A stretch of 64,000 nt of DNA from Phallusia mammillata (Eukaryota > Chordata > Ascidiacea > Phlebobranchia > Ascidiidae). Position 1 is the stretch's first letter. Each line of letters begins with the position of its first letter. The notes below the pieces were generated by a model. It made no database searches. It was not told where the DNA came from and saw nothing but the letters and a program-made list of their open reading frames with translations. Below are positions 14,401 through 28,500 of this stretch, one piece after another. Where the stretch lies: the NCBI GenBank assembly GCA_003260075.1, contig QLIY01000125.1:120226-184225 (forward strand), written 5' to 3'. A program made the position numbers and the translations under genes.

Positions 14401-17400
14401 ACAAGCAATATTTATTCAAAACAAAGTCTGTAATACAATTTATTGCAAAAAATCAATATGGGAAGCTTTATCATTTTGGATGGTCACTTTTGCCTACCTG
14501 AATATGGAGTGAACAGATAAAATAAAAGGTGGATCCCCCTGTTGTCCCAATCCCATCAGTTTACTCTTTGTACGAGCAGTTACTGTTGAACCATTAGACA
14601 AACGAAATTTGTATGTGATGCTTGTTGCTTGGCCCTGCTGCAAAACTGCAAGAACATATCCATATGGTTAATATCACAATAGAATTTTCAGTGTGTCTTA
14701 ATTACCCTTACAACTGGGATAATTAAACTGATTTTAAGAGTTTTACCAGTAATAGATTTTAAAGCACTACTTATTATTCCCAAGTTGGTTAAACTTAATT
14801 AAAATTGGACAAGTTTTTTGTGCTATAATAAATACCAAATGGAAGTAAGTATCACAATTAATTATATCAAACATTTTATGAGTCCAATTATCAAGCTTAA
14901 GTCAGCTGACTGTTTTGTTGGGTGTTTAAATGTATTTAATTCTTATAGTGAACAATATCCAACAATGAGCAATTTAAGCTTAAAAGGTGTAATCAACCTA
15001 GCACAGTTGATGTGCTTAAACTGATTGTGATAACATGGCATGGCATTTAATTGAAAACGTTTTGTCATTTTTGGAGGTTAACTTATTATGCATATTATGC
15101 ATGAGTCAGTATTTTGTTGCACAATACTGCCATCTAGTGAAATAATTTAAAGGAATTATTTGTGAATTTTAATCAAATGTGTTTAACCAAAAATATTCTA
15201 AATCTATTTAATAATGTTGGCAGATTCTCTGGTAAACAAGTGGTTTTATCTCAGGCATAAACCTATTTAATGCTTAATGTTGAACAAAAATATAAAAAAA
15301 TGATTTCAGTAAAGAATTTTCCATCTTTTTGATTTTATAGTTACAGGGGCCTTTGAAAGTAAAACTTGGGGCACAAAGAAGTGTTTATAGATACAACCAA
15401 CACAAATTAAAAAAAAACTTTTGCACTTCATCTACAACAATTGAAAATATTTATGTTTAAAGAACAGGGGGGGGGGTTAATAATGTTGCCAGACTCTCTG
15501 GTAAGCAAGTGGTTTTATCTCAGATATAAACCTATTTAATGCTTAATGTTAAAAAAATAATTTCAGTAACAAATTTTCCATCTTTTTGATTTTATAGTTA
15601 AAGGGGGCTTTGAAAGTAAAACAATCATACTTGGGGCACAAAGAAGTGTTTATAGGTTCAACCAACACAACTTAAAAAAATACTTTTGCACTTCATCTAC
15701 AACAATTGAAAATATTTGTGTTTAAAGAACATGCAGGCCTGCCAAATCGACTGAGGTTAAAAGTTTCCAGTTTAAACTTCCAATGTCCAATCACATTCAC
15801 AATGAGAAATATTTTTACAAACATATCAATATTCTTAAACCCATAATGATTATATTTATTTATCTTGGAAATTACCCTGCTTGTGATGCATCTTAAACAA
15901 TGAGCTCCCATTTTTTCTTTGTTCCTGTAAGGTTGTAAGACATCTCTTTATAAGATCTGTCATCTCTGAGTGTTCGGAAGAATTATGGATGTTTGTTGGT
16001 AGTGATGGAGGATGCCGCATATCGATGGCTGTTACTTTTCCTAAAAAAAATTAAAAGTTTGTGTATTGTTGAACTGTAAATGTTCTCTGTGAATTAACAT
16101 TTATGTTAATACTACGAAGCTAAGAATTTCCATAAACTTATGATTTTATTCAGATATTTAACAATTTTGATTTGAGAAAATGAAATTATTTTTTCATGAA
16201 TCCGATTGCTCAACATAAATATTGGTTTGAAAGGTTGTGATAAATAACACAAGTATATTGATGAATTTTTTTTACACTCTTGTTTAAGTAAACGAGCATA
16301 TGTTGAAAACTAAATCTACCAAAAAAAAGAAATTTTGAGTGCAACATATAAAGTACTGTATCATTTTAAAGGGTATATATTACTGCAGTACTGTTGTATA
16401 GTGACACAATTTCTTAAAAAAGTATCAATTATACATATATATGAAACTAAACAAATATTGGAAAATGTGGTTTTTTATTGTTATTTGGTTTAAACCAATA
16501 AACCCTTAATTATTTCATTTTGAGAACTTGGTGTGGTTTTATTTTGCAACATGATACAGTCAAAGTGCTAAACACTACGCAAACCTAATAATTTTAACAA
16601 AAACTTGGTTATGTAACAGTGCCAATTGAGCAGGTTAGGTAACAACCCAGACATCTTCCTGGAAGTGGCTTAACAAGCAGAGCAAAAGACAAACTGAAGA
16701 AACAAGTACATTGCATGCCACAAAATGCAAACTTCCCAAAAGGTTATGTTGCTAATGTGACACCTGTCAGCCAAATAGTATTAACAACCTTCTACCACAC
16801 CTATTGCAAATGACATGCCTGCTATTGTCATCAGACATTTTTTTTAAATTGATTTTTTTGTAAAACGGCTCATGTCAAGTTAGAGGGAAAAACAATTACA
16901 CAAAGCAAAAAAAAATGGTTTAGGAGTTTTAAAGGGTTTGGCTCCACAAGATCAATGTTATATTTACAAATTTTTAATTTGTGGTATGCATAAGATTGGT
17001 CATTTCTTTGTAGTTAGCTTTTCAGGTTAATTCAACCCAATACATTATGCAATGTTCATTCAGTAATAATGAAATAGAAAAAATGAACATGTCATTAGAA
17101 AAATTTATGCATTAAGTTTTAGCTGGACGCTGTTTATTAATAAGTGTATTTGCTTTAAGTAATAAGCTTTAGGGATTATGGATTAAAACTAAATGACATG
17201 AGTTTTCAATGCAATAACTCTGTCACCGGAATTTACTGCAGACAATACAATGTAAAAAAAAAGATTCTTACTTTGAATCAGTGAATTAAAAAAACGGGTA
17301 CAAAGCAGAAATCATTTCTTGAAATTAACAAATATATAAATTTTGCCGCTTAAAAACAGGCATCAAGGTGGCAAACATGTAGTAGAATACTAAAAAGTGA

Positions 17401-20400
17401 AAAAGTAAAAATAGGTAACACCAGCAAACAACAAGTGAACAACAACTAGCAATGCTATTTTACCTTTGAAGCTCAGTTTGCATTAACTTAAGAGCAAAAT
17501 AAAAATGCTCAGTTTGCATTAAGAGCAAAACAAAAATCTTGCAAAATCCTTGTGCTTTTGACTAAAAGTTACCTGATAAATCTTGTCTTGTGGAAAATGT
17601 TTCCGGTTGTGGAATGTCAACCCTTGTATTGACTGTTTGGTTGGGTGGCGCTTTCGTTGCCATGGTAACAGGGATGTCAAACGGTGGTGTGATGTTTGCA
17701 TCAGTTTCCAAAGGAGAGATCAAACACAGCAAAATTTTTTCATCAGCTGTGTTTTAATAACAAACAAAGTTATTTATTTAATTTCCTGTCAAAAACATTT
17801 TTTACCAATAATTAAAACAAGAAACATACAGCTAAAAAAAAATATTTTTAGGATGTTTAAAAATAATTGATTGAACGGTTTGTGTACTTGCTGCTACCAA
17901 TAAGTAAATCAAATACAATAAACAACTTGAACTGCCAGCATAAGTTGACCTAAAATTGTGAGCTATATTTAACACTGGATTAAAGCTCGAGTATTAAAAT
18001 AGCTTAACAAGTACTTTATCTGCAGATTACATGATCTGTCAACTTGAAGGTGCTTTCACATGCAAATAACTATAGAAACTAATTGCTACCAATGCACTGG
18101 TTTGGCTATAAATAGCATTTCAACTGTTTTTGTGTGTGTCTACAGCAAATGAGAATTTGTCACTCAAATTTGTCACAGTTTTTGTACAAGAGTCAAGGTA
18201 GCACTTGTTCCTTTTATGAATTGCAAAAACAAGTTTGTTGCAAAGATAGTGTTTTATATTTAATTTTTGGCCCCAATGATAAAAAAAACTTGCCACATGT
18301 CGCAAAAAATGACAATGACTCTGCTTCATTAAAGAAGACATATTTTAATAAATAAATAAACAATTGACCGAAAAATTCAGTTTCTATAAGTAATACTTAA
18401 TAAATCTATAAACTTTTGCAAACACATAGTTGTTTTACCTTTGCAGTCTGAAAACTTTGGCAAACTTTTGCATCTGGTCATCAACCCAACACAATTCATT
18501 TTTTGATATTCTTTGGTGGAGTTCAGTGTCACCTCATCACAAGAGTCTGTTTTTCGAAGCAGAACTTGAAATACTTTGACATCGAGCTGGCGTTCATCTC
18601 TCAAATCTAAACAGATTCCATCGATAATAACAGAGTTTAGATTACGATGGAAAGCAAATTTAAATTTAGGTCACAGGCCCTCAAGCCAAATCTGAGATAT
18701 TTAACAAATGGTGTAAATGACATGGAAACTTTTCTCAATTCATTTTTCCCTTTTTTTCTTAAATTCTAAAGTTGTCAACATTTGGTCATTAATAAAAAGG
18801 TACCCTTCCCAAATAAAACCAGTATGAAAAAAAGATGATCAGTTTTACTTCTCACAAAATTTGTCCAAGATTTCATTAACAAAAATTTTTGTTACATAAT
18901 GATTAATATGATGACAATTTTAATTCTTTTTTATTTCATTAAATTCTTAGCCACAGACATTTTTGGCACATTCTCATGTGCAATGGAGAAAAAAATTCTA
19001 GGAAATTACCGTACTGTGATCAAGGATAAGGCGCAATGTATGCAACAAAACTAAACCGCAAATTCCTGGAATTGCAAACATAGCTTACAAAGACACATAA
19101 TTGTAAAATGTGTAAAAAATGATTGCGATAGATGGTTTTATGTACTGTACAGAAATAAAAGGCAATTTTCATGCAATTTAAAAGTAATCTTGATGACAAA
19201 AAGTCGCAAAAAATATGCAGCGAAACATTGGTATTCTGCAGATTTTTGGAGCTATTGCCAGACGGCAAATTGCAAGCGACACAGCCTGGGGCACTGTATT
19301 CAATGTTTAACCTGGCTTATGATAGTAAACAATTGAAATTAGCTATGTTGGAGCATCCATACACTGTCCAATAGCCAAAAATCGAAATTACATGATGAAC
19401 AATTTTGACCATAATATTTTTCTGCAGAATAAAAATGAAACTAAAGTTTTCAACACAAACACTAAATGTAAGATTTTTTTATTATCAAATAAGTAACACA
19501 TTTAAGTCTGAAAAACTTTACCACAACTTTCATTTAAAGTGTTAAAGTTATAGTTTGAACAGATAGCAACCAGTAGTCGAGCACGATTATACAACCAAAA
19601 AGCTTGTAGAACAACTAGTCTACATAATGTTGAGAAACCAGTTTTGCAATACCCACAATTTAAACATATGCAAAGTTCATTTTAGGTTGGCTGCAAAAAT
19701 GTTGCAGTGAAGAGCTTTTTTGAAAGTTTGCTCAAATTTCTATAAATCTTGAACACAAGATTGAACAAAGTCCTAATTTTTTCACCAATACATGTCAAGT
19801 TACAATGACACACAAATGATACCATTATCAGCAATCAATTGTCAAGTGGGGTGTCAGTTATTTGTCAGATAGAACTGATACATGTTGAATTACTTACCAT
19901 TTTCCGATTCAGGTTTTACTTTTTCTTCAAGCTTATTGCAGTCAAAATACTTTTTTATCTTTAGAAGGTCTTTACAGTGAAAAATATCTTCCAGTTGCTT
20001 GTTGTAAAACGCCTAAACACAGAACATTTTAATTTTTTTTACTGTGAGTCACGATTTACAGGCAGAAATATGCAATAAGATGCTTATGGTAAAAAAATCT
20101 ATTCTTACAATATTTGTGCTTTTACACAAATACTATGGATTTGATCCAAGATAGCATTCATAGCTGAGGAAAAACTATGAAAAAGACTTGTTCCAATAAA
20201 AATCTTAACTGTAGCATAATGATGTTTACAAATTACATATTATCACAACAACTATAATTGCCTTAAATTTCTTGACTTTTTTACACAAAGGACACTAAAA
20301 CATATAGGTTGATTTTGGAAACATTACACTTTTGAGTGCCATGTGCGTCACAAGGCAAATACACACTATGACATGCCAACAATGTAAATAATCACTTATC

Positions 20401-21961
20401 AGACTTAATTCCTAATGAAAGATGCTTGAAACAGTGTGGTTGTAAAAATCAGTAAGTATGCACTGACAACTGAACAAATCTTGTTGTTCGAAGTGATATA
20501 ATTACACAGTCATTGTCAGTCATTCAAGCACAGTCTTTGACTTTTAGTGATTGTTGTAAAGTTTATGACAGTCCACGAGCACCCCAAGGTGTCTTGCAGT
20601 GCCCACACACAACAACTACTGTTATTTTTATTGCTTACCAGTTTAAAAACACTTAACCATTTTAAACACTTCACTAAAACACACAGTTTAAAATCTAGTG
20701 ATATACACGATCCAAGTTTGCACATAGTTTGTGCAGTCACAGCCATAATAAAAAATATCCTTAACAATATGCCAATAACTTTTTTGTTTCTTCAAAGTTC
20801 AACAACATAAAGCTTCACAAACACCTTTCCAAAACATTTAAGGCTCATACAGCACTTTGCATTACTTAACTTTTTAAACAAACTCACCTTAGCATGCTGG
20901 GATTGTTTTGTCAAACACTCCGACACATAAATACACCTCTCCGCATTAAAAAGTGCCAACAAGCTGTTCAGCTTCTATGAGAAAACATGTTTTTGTACAG
21001 CAATGTAAGTAGAAATTAGTTCAAACAAGTATAAAGTGTGTGTTATTGGCAATTCTATGGCTTTGTAAACAGCATGGTTTAATAATTTACCCTCACAAAA
21101 TATTAAATTCCATAAAAATAGCGGATGCAAAGAAATTCCACACAGAAAATCAATTCTTCTCCGGCAAGAAGTAAAATATTTGTTTAGTGGGCCAAAAGTT
21201 AATGATTACCTTTAAACTGACCAGTTGTCTGTTATTTTCACTCTTGTTTAAAATAGTTGCCACGTTTTTCACCTTGCATGGTACATCTGCAATGAAAAAA
21301 ATCATGAGAATAAAATTTACTAATTTTTTTTAACTCCCACACATCCAGTCAGGCCAATATTCTAGAATACATAATCACTATTAATCCATATTGTTTATAA
21401 CAAGACTGGTAAAAATAAGTGTAAGAATGTGGACAAACCTTTGTCTTTTTCACTTAGTTTATTGCTTGGTGGTACAAAACTTTCTGGTGGTTTAAAACAC
21501 AATAATTTGCTCTTTACCAATGAAAAATGACTTCCAAATTCCTGCAGAACAAATAATTAAATTCAATGAAGCACATAATAACCTTAACAGAATTAAAATT
21601 AAAAAAAATGGTGCATTTACCAAAAAACAGGTTTTATTCAATTGACAACTTATTAAAATACTCTAATTCCAATTTACATTTTATGCACAATTTTAATGCA
21701 ATCAAGTCTAAACTGAATAATCACATAAGATATAGCATAATCGTATCTGAATTCATTTTTAACATTACTGAATTATTTCTGATAACGTCATGACCCAAAG
21801 TAACCCCCTAAAAGTGAAAAGATATTTACATGTTTAAAACTCACATTATCCTTTGGAAATGGCTCTCTAAGTGCAATTGCTAATTGCTCAATGAGTTGGA
21901 TTTCAATGTTATTCATTTGCTCACAAACATCCTCATAACTGGTTGCACGCTTTCTATCCAT
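2452..21961 (-). CDS. NCOA: p160 nuclear receptor coactivator (NCOA/SRC family)
   Basis: Transcriptional coactivator that bridges ligand-bound nuclear receptors to CBP/p300. I placed 25 coding exons with matching phases (1575 aa): 21845-21961, 21439-21541, 21210-21286, 20888-20974, 19898-20012, 18439-18606, 17573-17746, 15876-16040, 14498-14645, 10822-10886, 10599-10705, 10255-10389, 9984-10131, 8184-9112, 7735-7765, 7318-7656, 6504-6562, 6153-6239, 5873-5977, 5143-5196, 4561-4733, 4095-4213, 3203-3960, 2993-3130, 2452-2778. Diagnostic p160 motifs: a PAS-A-like stretch (exons 4-5), ETFSTRQDLSGK (exons 7-8), and TYKFRLSNGSTVTARTKSKL (exon 9). An LxxLL box is at about residues 677-682 (exon 14). 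An AD1-like helix (KEELDELFSILTGF) is near 773-785. The Q/N/P-rich C-terminus ends in a second LxxLL at about 1564-1569. The N-terminal bHLH is strongly degenerate. The length is slightly above the vertebrate 1400-1460 aa. Confidence 0.93.
12067..12956. repeat. 440-bp direct duplication joined by a G10 run
   Basis: 12067-12506 and 12517-12956 are near-identical and flank ten Gs at 12507-12516. Differences include cctaaaattt/cctacaattt and attagtac/attaggac. It is intronic. Confidence 0.9.
13629..13702. repeat. CA microsatellites
   Basis: Two (CA)n tracts at about 13629-13640 and 13685-13702, in the large p160 intron. Confidence 0.8.
14116..14301. repeat. Direct duplication joined by a G10 run
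   Basis: Units 14116-14204 and 14216-14301 flank ten Gs at 14205-14214. The second copy has small substitutions and an indel (aaactttccagtgg versus aaacccggtgg). Confidence 0.85.
15208..15731. repeat. About 255-bp direct duplication joined by a G10 run
   Basis: 15208-15466 and 15477-15731 flank ten Gs at 15467-15476, with several SNPs and indels between copies. It lies in the intron just downstream of p160 exon 8. Confidence 0.88.
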
Positions 21962-21969
21962 GGTTTCAT

Positions 21970-23403
21970 CTTAAAAAACAACAAATTTGGTTGCCGATTT
22001 AAATATTTCCTTTACTTTAAGGGTATTTACTGACAATTAAAAACACCATCAACACCCATATGTCATAATTCTGAACAACTATGTAACATTCACAACAATT
22101 ATTTTACTATGTCCAGAAAACACAATAAAAACTTTGCGTGTTTGAATATAAGACAGACATATAACCACCAAAACAATTAGAAATATTTTTTAACAGAAAA
22201 GCCAGAATGAAATACCATATTCACTCAATTGTAAGCCTCACTTGAATTAACAAACCTACAATTGTATGCTACGGTGTTATAAAAATATGTCTGCATGCTG
22301 TGATGTTACATAATATTGTTTCATTATACTTTTTTCTGTGGTTACATAGTAAAACTAACAGTCAACAATTGTTCATGATTTAACCTCTAATGTCAACATG
22401 CAAAAAAATTGTGAACCAGAATTAAATAAATGAAAGTGCAGGGGAAGTAGAAATATTATTAAGTCAACATACAAATGTAAGCCCCTTTATTCGAAAGCCG
22501 CATGAACTCTAGGCTTAAAATAATCTCACAATCAAAAACATACAGTAGTATATACTTGTGGAGTTGTGGACCAATATGTGTTTCTGGTGATTGGTAAGTA
22601 GTGTCATTTCTAGTTTTAAATGTAACACAATTTTTGTTAATACCTGTATACCTTAACTAAGGATATAACAATCATTTATTTTAGCCTCACCTCACAGCTT
22701 TCTTGAAACTACTTGCCTTATGGAAATGTTGGTTTGGGATTTTTGATCACAACAGGCCATTCATAGTAATAAAACAAATTCTGCACACATTGTTTGCAAA
22801 CAGCAACTAATACCTGAAAAAACAATTTGTGATTAAATTTAGTATTCCTATACACATACCTGGCACGGAAAAAGGTATTTTAGCAACAGCACACCTGATC
22901 TGAATGTTTTGCTGTTTACATAAATAGTCATCTTTGGTATTTAAAATTTTACATGAGTTTGCATTGCGCAGGGTTCAGATTTTAAACCGAAATCAATGTT
23001 ATCTGCCCTAAACAACTAAATTGCATAACTTTATAATTTGTTAAACACCAAACATACAATGTAAACTTAAACGAGCTTTTACGTTTCATCAATGATGTAA
23101 ACTTTGCAAACGTCCCTATACTGCGTTTCCCAGAGCTGCAAACTCACGTCACGCCTCATTGCCCACAACACCAACAACCTCCGAATAAAGATAGAGACAA
23201 TATTTATTTTCTGATCATAATTTTTATTTATTCTACTCAAATTTTATTGTTTACGACAACCTGGATCTGAAATTGCGATTTGCTGTTAAAATGTATCGAA
23301 TTCGTGTCAAAAAATTGGAACGGAAAGTAGAAAACAAGTTTGATCACTCAAGAACAGTACAAATTTCGTATTGTTTTCTTACTCGATATTTTTAACTTTA
23401 GCG
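21970..23403. other. 5' region of the p160 gene
   Basis: No coding exon seen. The first coding exon has an acceptor (ttttttaag) only a few bases upstream of its ATG, so at least one 5' non-coding exon must lie here or further right. The GC content rises slightly near 23100-23170, a possible promoter zone, but no clear TATA element was identified. Confidence 0.4.
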
Positions 23404-23782
23404 TAGTGATGCACCGAAGTTTCGGTTGGCCGAAACATTTCGGCCGAATCCGTTGTTTTCCAATGTTTCTGATTCGGCCCGAACTTTTTTATTGCATGGA
23501 ATTAAGGCGTTAAATTTCATTTTAGCCCATACGAAACATCATAAATTAACTATTAGTTGTATTTATGAAGTACCAGCCACGTTGTCTGCAAAATATTAGA
23601 TGTTTAGTAAAGCTTACGCTTTGTACAAGTGACTTAAATTTTTTTAAATTGAATTCACTCGCATCAACAACCCCAGGTTCAGTTGAAAACATCCATACGA
23701 AAGGGGATTTTAGGTTCGGCCTGATTCGGCCGAATATTTGGTTTCGGCCCGAACCTTTTTAGGTGGGTTCGGTGCATCACTA
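23404..23782. mobile_element. hAT-type MITE (379 bp)
   Basis: Terminal inverted repeats TAGTGATGCACCGAA at both ends. Flanking 8-bp target duplication is CTTTAGCG (23396-23403) versus CTTTAGAG (23783-23790), one mismatch. The interior repeats ttcggcc-type motifs and has no transposase ORF. Confidence 0.92.
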
Positions 23783-25562
23783 CTTTAGAGCACTTGATTA
23801 AACAATAGTTTGATCTTTGATGGTTTGATTAAGTTTATAAACTATATTGCATTTGCATTTCAAAGCCATTATGATACACCTTTCCTTTTAAATAAAACCT
23901 GTATGGGTGGATTTTAAACATAGTATAGTAGTAAACCGGACTATATACTCGTGGAATGTGTGTGGAATGCGTGAAATTTATGAAATATTTGTTACGTGTA
24001 TATTCTTAACGCATAAAAGGAGGTTGTTAATTATCTTTTCCAGCAATGTTTTTCTCTTTTTGCTGATGAAATATGACCTATTTTGCTTTTGATGTGACTC
24101 GACCATTTTTTGAAAAGGAGTTGGAGCCAAAACCGAACCTAAGCATTACCAAAAAGTCAAAACTTCTGTAGGGTACATCTTAGTTTCCTGTACCAAAACG
24201 GTGATACCTCTACCGAATTGCAATGAAACACACGGAAAGTCCGGTAGGGTGTTGGCTTAACTATGGGCGCACTAGGACCCAATTTGACTTGGTATTTTTT
24301 TTACAACGCAGGGTTCGTGTGTGTTTATGCCAGCAGTGGTTTCACATTTTGTAAAAATCCTATTTATAAAAACGGAAAGCACCAACATCCTGTTTAGGGT
24401 TGTCACCTTCCATTGCTCGCGCTACTACCTAACAACACGATTTTAGCCTAGCGTTTAAAACACTGTGTTTCAAGACAAAAAAACACGTAACAGAAAAAAA
24501 ACACGTTTTAAAATGGCAGAACGACTAAACAACATATTAACAATAACCAAAAACAAACGTTTTTACATCCCGAGAGAAGACAACTTATCGCTTGACGAAC
24601 GACCGCAAGCGTTGTTTCGTGGTACGCTTGTGTTAACGGGTAGTTTTTTTAGTCAAAACCCTGTCAACGAGAACCAACACAAATGCCAGCTGAAAAACAA
24701 AAATTATCAGGTATTATGTCTGTAGAAAATGACCCAAAGCATGAAATGGTTATGGGTCTCTGTCATGGGTTTGACTTTAATTTAGAAAACTTGTGCCTGG
24801 TGTAGAGATTTATACAATAGGTTTAAATCATCCCAATCGTCTTCACTGCCGTATTGCGACAAAATGTATTCGACACATAATTTTAGGTAAAACATATCAA
24901 ATCCACAAAAAAGGACTCCATCGCCATTAAGTAACATATGTGTCACACAAAAGCAATGTGTAAAGTTGGGTCAGCCAATTTAGGCATGTTCGACATGGAA
25001 AGCATTAAAGTTATTTTTGGGCTCTGAAATTTGCAAATAGTGTTATGTCCTTTGGGTGCAATGCCGCATGACCCAGAGCCTATCACATTGCTTTGGTCTC
25101 AATCTGCAAAAAGACTCAAAAATAGAATTTCTCTCATGGTCGAGAAAAGTTTAATACTATATTGCGGCAACAAACAGAAAAGACACCACAAGGTACACAA
25201 ACAGCACATAGACTAGGTCTTGCGCAAGCAGCTACAACTAGGAATGACCCGTGTACCAAATTTTGCACACCTAACTTCTTTGTCAATTATGACATATAGT
25301 CAAAAAGAAAACTTGTGCTTGTATGGCTAATGACACAACTTTAAGCAGCAGGAATTTTGTTCAAGTGTGCTCTATGGCAACTTCCACATGTAGAACACAG
25401 CTCCATTTACACCACCCATAAATATATGATTCAATAATAGACTCTCTTATAATACAAGCAGTGAAAAGTTATTGAAAGCAAGCTAAAACAATTTGAAGTG
25501 CATTCCAGTAACAAAAATTTGCAATTTAATACAGCAGCAGAACCTTTCATATGCTTAAGTGA
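23783..25562. other. Intergenic region between the p160 gene and STIM
   Basis: Contains the decayed ORF cluster at 24513-25216. Otherwise AT-rich, with nothing recognisable. STIM ends at 25563 on the minus strand. Confidence 0.5.
24513..25216 (+). pseudogene. Decayed, intronless-looking ORF cluster of unknown family
   Basis: An ATG at 24513 (MAERLNNILTITKNKRFY) opens about 66 codons. Protein-like segments continue in shifted frames: about 24715-24807, then a segment with IGLNHPNRLHCRI at about 24808-24930, then LGAMPHDPEPITLLWSQSAK at about 25045-25105, closing at 25216. Frames change at least twice and stops intervene, without clear splice sites. This pattern suits a degraded single-exon gene or retrocopy. 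I do not recognise the family, and the coding signal itself is moderate. Confidence 0.3.
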
Positions 25563-28500
25563 CTACTTTAACTTTTTTTTGCTTTTGAACAACCACATTC
25601 CTCGCTTTTGCTTTTTTGCGGATTCAGTGGTTTCTGTCAGTGGATGGGGTTTCAAAAATGTTTTGTCTTCAGATTCAGCATTTCCATTCACATTGGTTTT
25701 ACCCAGTACATCAGGTAGGGATTGGCAGCTTACAGAATGACTCGGTGATTTGTCTAATTTTGAATGGGCTGATAAGTTGAGGTTGTTGTTTTCATTATCT
25801 TCCACTTTTAACTGTGGAGCTTTTAAGCTTTGTACAGTTGTTTTTCTTTGTATGTTTGGTGATTTCTGTTTTCTTGGGAATGTGCTTGAGTGGTTTATGT
25901 AGGATGAAAATGAAGGACTTGTTGCTTCAGTAATGACAGGTTTAACTGATGAGTTCAGAGCGGGAGAAGTGCTTCTTTTTACACCATTTTTAACAGAAGG
26001 TGTTCTCATATTAACATCTGATGCAGACCTAGATCTAAAAATAGGTCACATTTAAAGGTTTTACAGCCATGTTTTTTTACATCGCCATACTCACAAAGTC
26101 TCAGAACCAGATTTTGGCGATTGTCCAAGTTCATTTAAAGACGAACAAGACGTCATACCAGCCTTTGGCTTATCATCGCTTTTAGAATGCTTCTCCTTTG
26201 ATAAGTCTAAAATGAACAAGAGGATTATTTGGTAAAGCAACAGCATTATGTCTAATGTTTCCATCAGAACAGACTCACAATCATGAATTAGGCAAAAATA
26301 TTTTTTTTACAAAACAGTGCCCTCCAGTGGTTCTCGACTGGTGGTCCATGGACCACTAGTGGTCCATGATGACATTTTGGGTGGTCCACAGGACGTCCAT
26401 TAGATTTGTTGATAAACTAGATACCATATTATATATAGAAAGAGTATCAAAATGTAAGCTGTTCATAATTGTATCTCACTTCTTTAAAATCGATTCTAAA
26501 GAATTATGTTTCAAGCCCAAATGGTTGTTTCGTATGCGTACTTTGGGGGGGGGGGTTCTAAAGAATTATGTTTCAAGCCCAAATGGTTGTTTCGTATGCT
26601 TACTTTAATCTTGCTCCAAAAAAAATGGTCCACGATGTTATTTTTACTGGGCCGGTGGTCCATGGCCCAAAACGAGTTGCTAATTCCAATACAGGGGGGG
26701 GGGAAAAATGGTCCACGATGTTATTTTCACTGGGCCGGTGGTCCATGGCCCAAAACGAGTTGCTAATTCCAATACATTTTAAATATGATATAGCACAAAA
26801 ATAATTTAATTTTTGTTACTATTGGTCTCTGTTTCGTGGCAGTTAAAAATTCACAAAACAAAATTAAAAAGTGTAAGCAATACTCTTGATTGGATGAATA
26901 CTATCATAAACTTTGTCATTAGTCCTTAAATGACTTATTGTTTTCATTAGGGATGGGCCGAGCCGAGCCAGAACCCGAGTACTCGGTACCGAGCATCGCT
27001 GTTTTTAATGCTCGGTGCTCGGCCGAGCAGTTGCACAAACTGACCCGAGCGTTAAATTTGCATATTCATGCCCTGCTAACATACGAAACTAGTGTTCTAA
27101 AAAAGGGTGTCTATGAACAAAAACGAATGATTATTCAAATGCATTAGATAGTGAAAAAACGCGTACTTAAAGGGCATACACAGCTTAATAAAACACCGCC
27201 GGTGACGTAAGAGACCTTGTAGAGCTAAAACGTAGAAAGGGGATTTTTTGTGACGTCATAATGCACCGAGCGTGCTCGGCCGAGCACCGAGCATTAAAGT
27301 GAGATGCTCGGTGCTCGACCAAACAGAACATTTGCAGTTTTGGCACATCCCTAGTTTTCATGATTTTAAATTTGAGAATACATTTTTAAAAGACGTCCGT
27401 GTGGTAAACAAAAAGTATGCTTTTAAAGTTTGAATAATGTGTATAACCTGGTATATTAAAACATATACACGTGTAGTACTAGTACATAACTACTATATAT
27501 AATACTTTTTTTTTGTTTTTTGACTAATACTACTATATATAATACCTTTTAAACTTCCCAGTTTATCGAGATTCTCAGTGGAAATGTGTGTGAAGGAACT
27601 ACTTGCTGCAAAAGGGAAAACACTTTTCCAAGTAATTATCCAAATAAAACATAAATTTTACACTTTCCATCATTAGTAAAAGTATTTTTATACAGTGAAA
27701 CATAACTTACTTGTAGAAACACTGTCTAGGTCGAGTTTACTCTGAACCGTTGATCGGCTTTCAGTGGAATTTGGAGATTTATGTTTTATAGATTTAACAG
27801 AGTTTGTTGAAACCACACTTGTTGATGGTGAATTGATCACTGCCGGTGTCATAAACTTGCAGTGACACAAACTTTCCAACTCTGACCATCTCTTTCGCTT
27901 CTCCCGGTAATCTCTTTGTACAGCTCGCAAAGCATCCCTAACAAGAAACATACTGCTGTAAACAGTGGAGTTAACAGGCAAGCAAGTACAAGATTTCTGC
28001 ATTTAGTGACTACACTCTAGTTAACGACTATTATGAATCGGCAAAATCTGCAAGTGTTTGGCACCAAGGACTCCATATTAGTTTTCTGGGCCTAATATTG
28101 TCTTCCAATGTGTTTATAATTTTTGCCAAAATGTGCTTACAGATGAGTCTTGGATTCACAGAATTTTGGTAAATACATTTTTTGTGTAGATTTAGTTTTT
28201 GTTGTACACTCAACTTACTTCGCAAGTTGCACCTCCATGTCAAAACTGTCCACTTGTCGACTGTGTATGAAATGTACGGAACTAAACACAGAAATCTTCT
28301 TCTTCATCTTTTGAAACTATAATTCAAGACACAAATATTTTTTTTAATTCAATCAATACTTTAATGAAGAAGTCTTGTCTACCTGCATAGTAGCCTGTTC
28401 TACTTTGGTTTGAGCTTGTGATCGTTTAAACTCGTGCAGTTTCATTTCAACTTGGTATGTACTCTGCAAAATAACAAGAGTAAAGGTTTAAACATACATT

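Larger units (their letters stand above)
10887..14497. other. Large intron 9 of the p160 gene
   Basis: About 3.6 kb between exons 9 and 10, with no further exon supported. It holds two G10-joined duplications (12067-12956 and 14116-14301) and CA microsatellites near 13629-13702. Phase 2 is kept across the intron, so no coding exon needs to be missing. Confidence 0.6.
26328..26776. mobile_element. Probable partial hAT-like element with broken right end
   Basis: Begins with CAGTGGTTCTCGACTGGTGG, a typical hAT terminus. Its interior carries repeated ggtggtccatgg motifs. No matching right inverted repeat was found. Two G-run duplications (26494-26606 and 26621-26776) disrupt this stretch, so the right end may be lost in assembly. 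Intronic to STIM. Confidence 0.5.
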
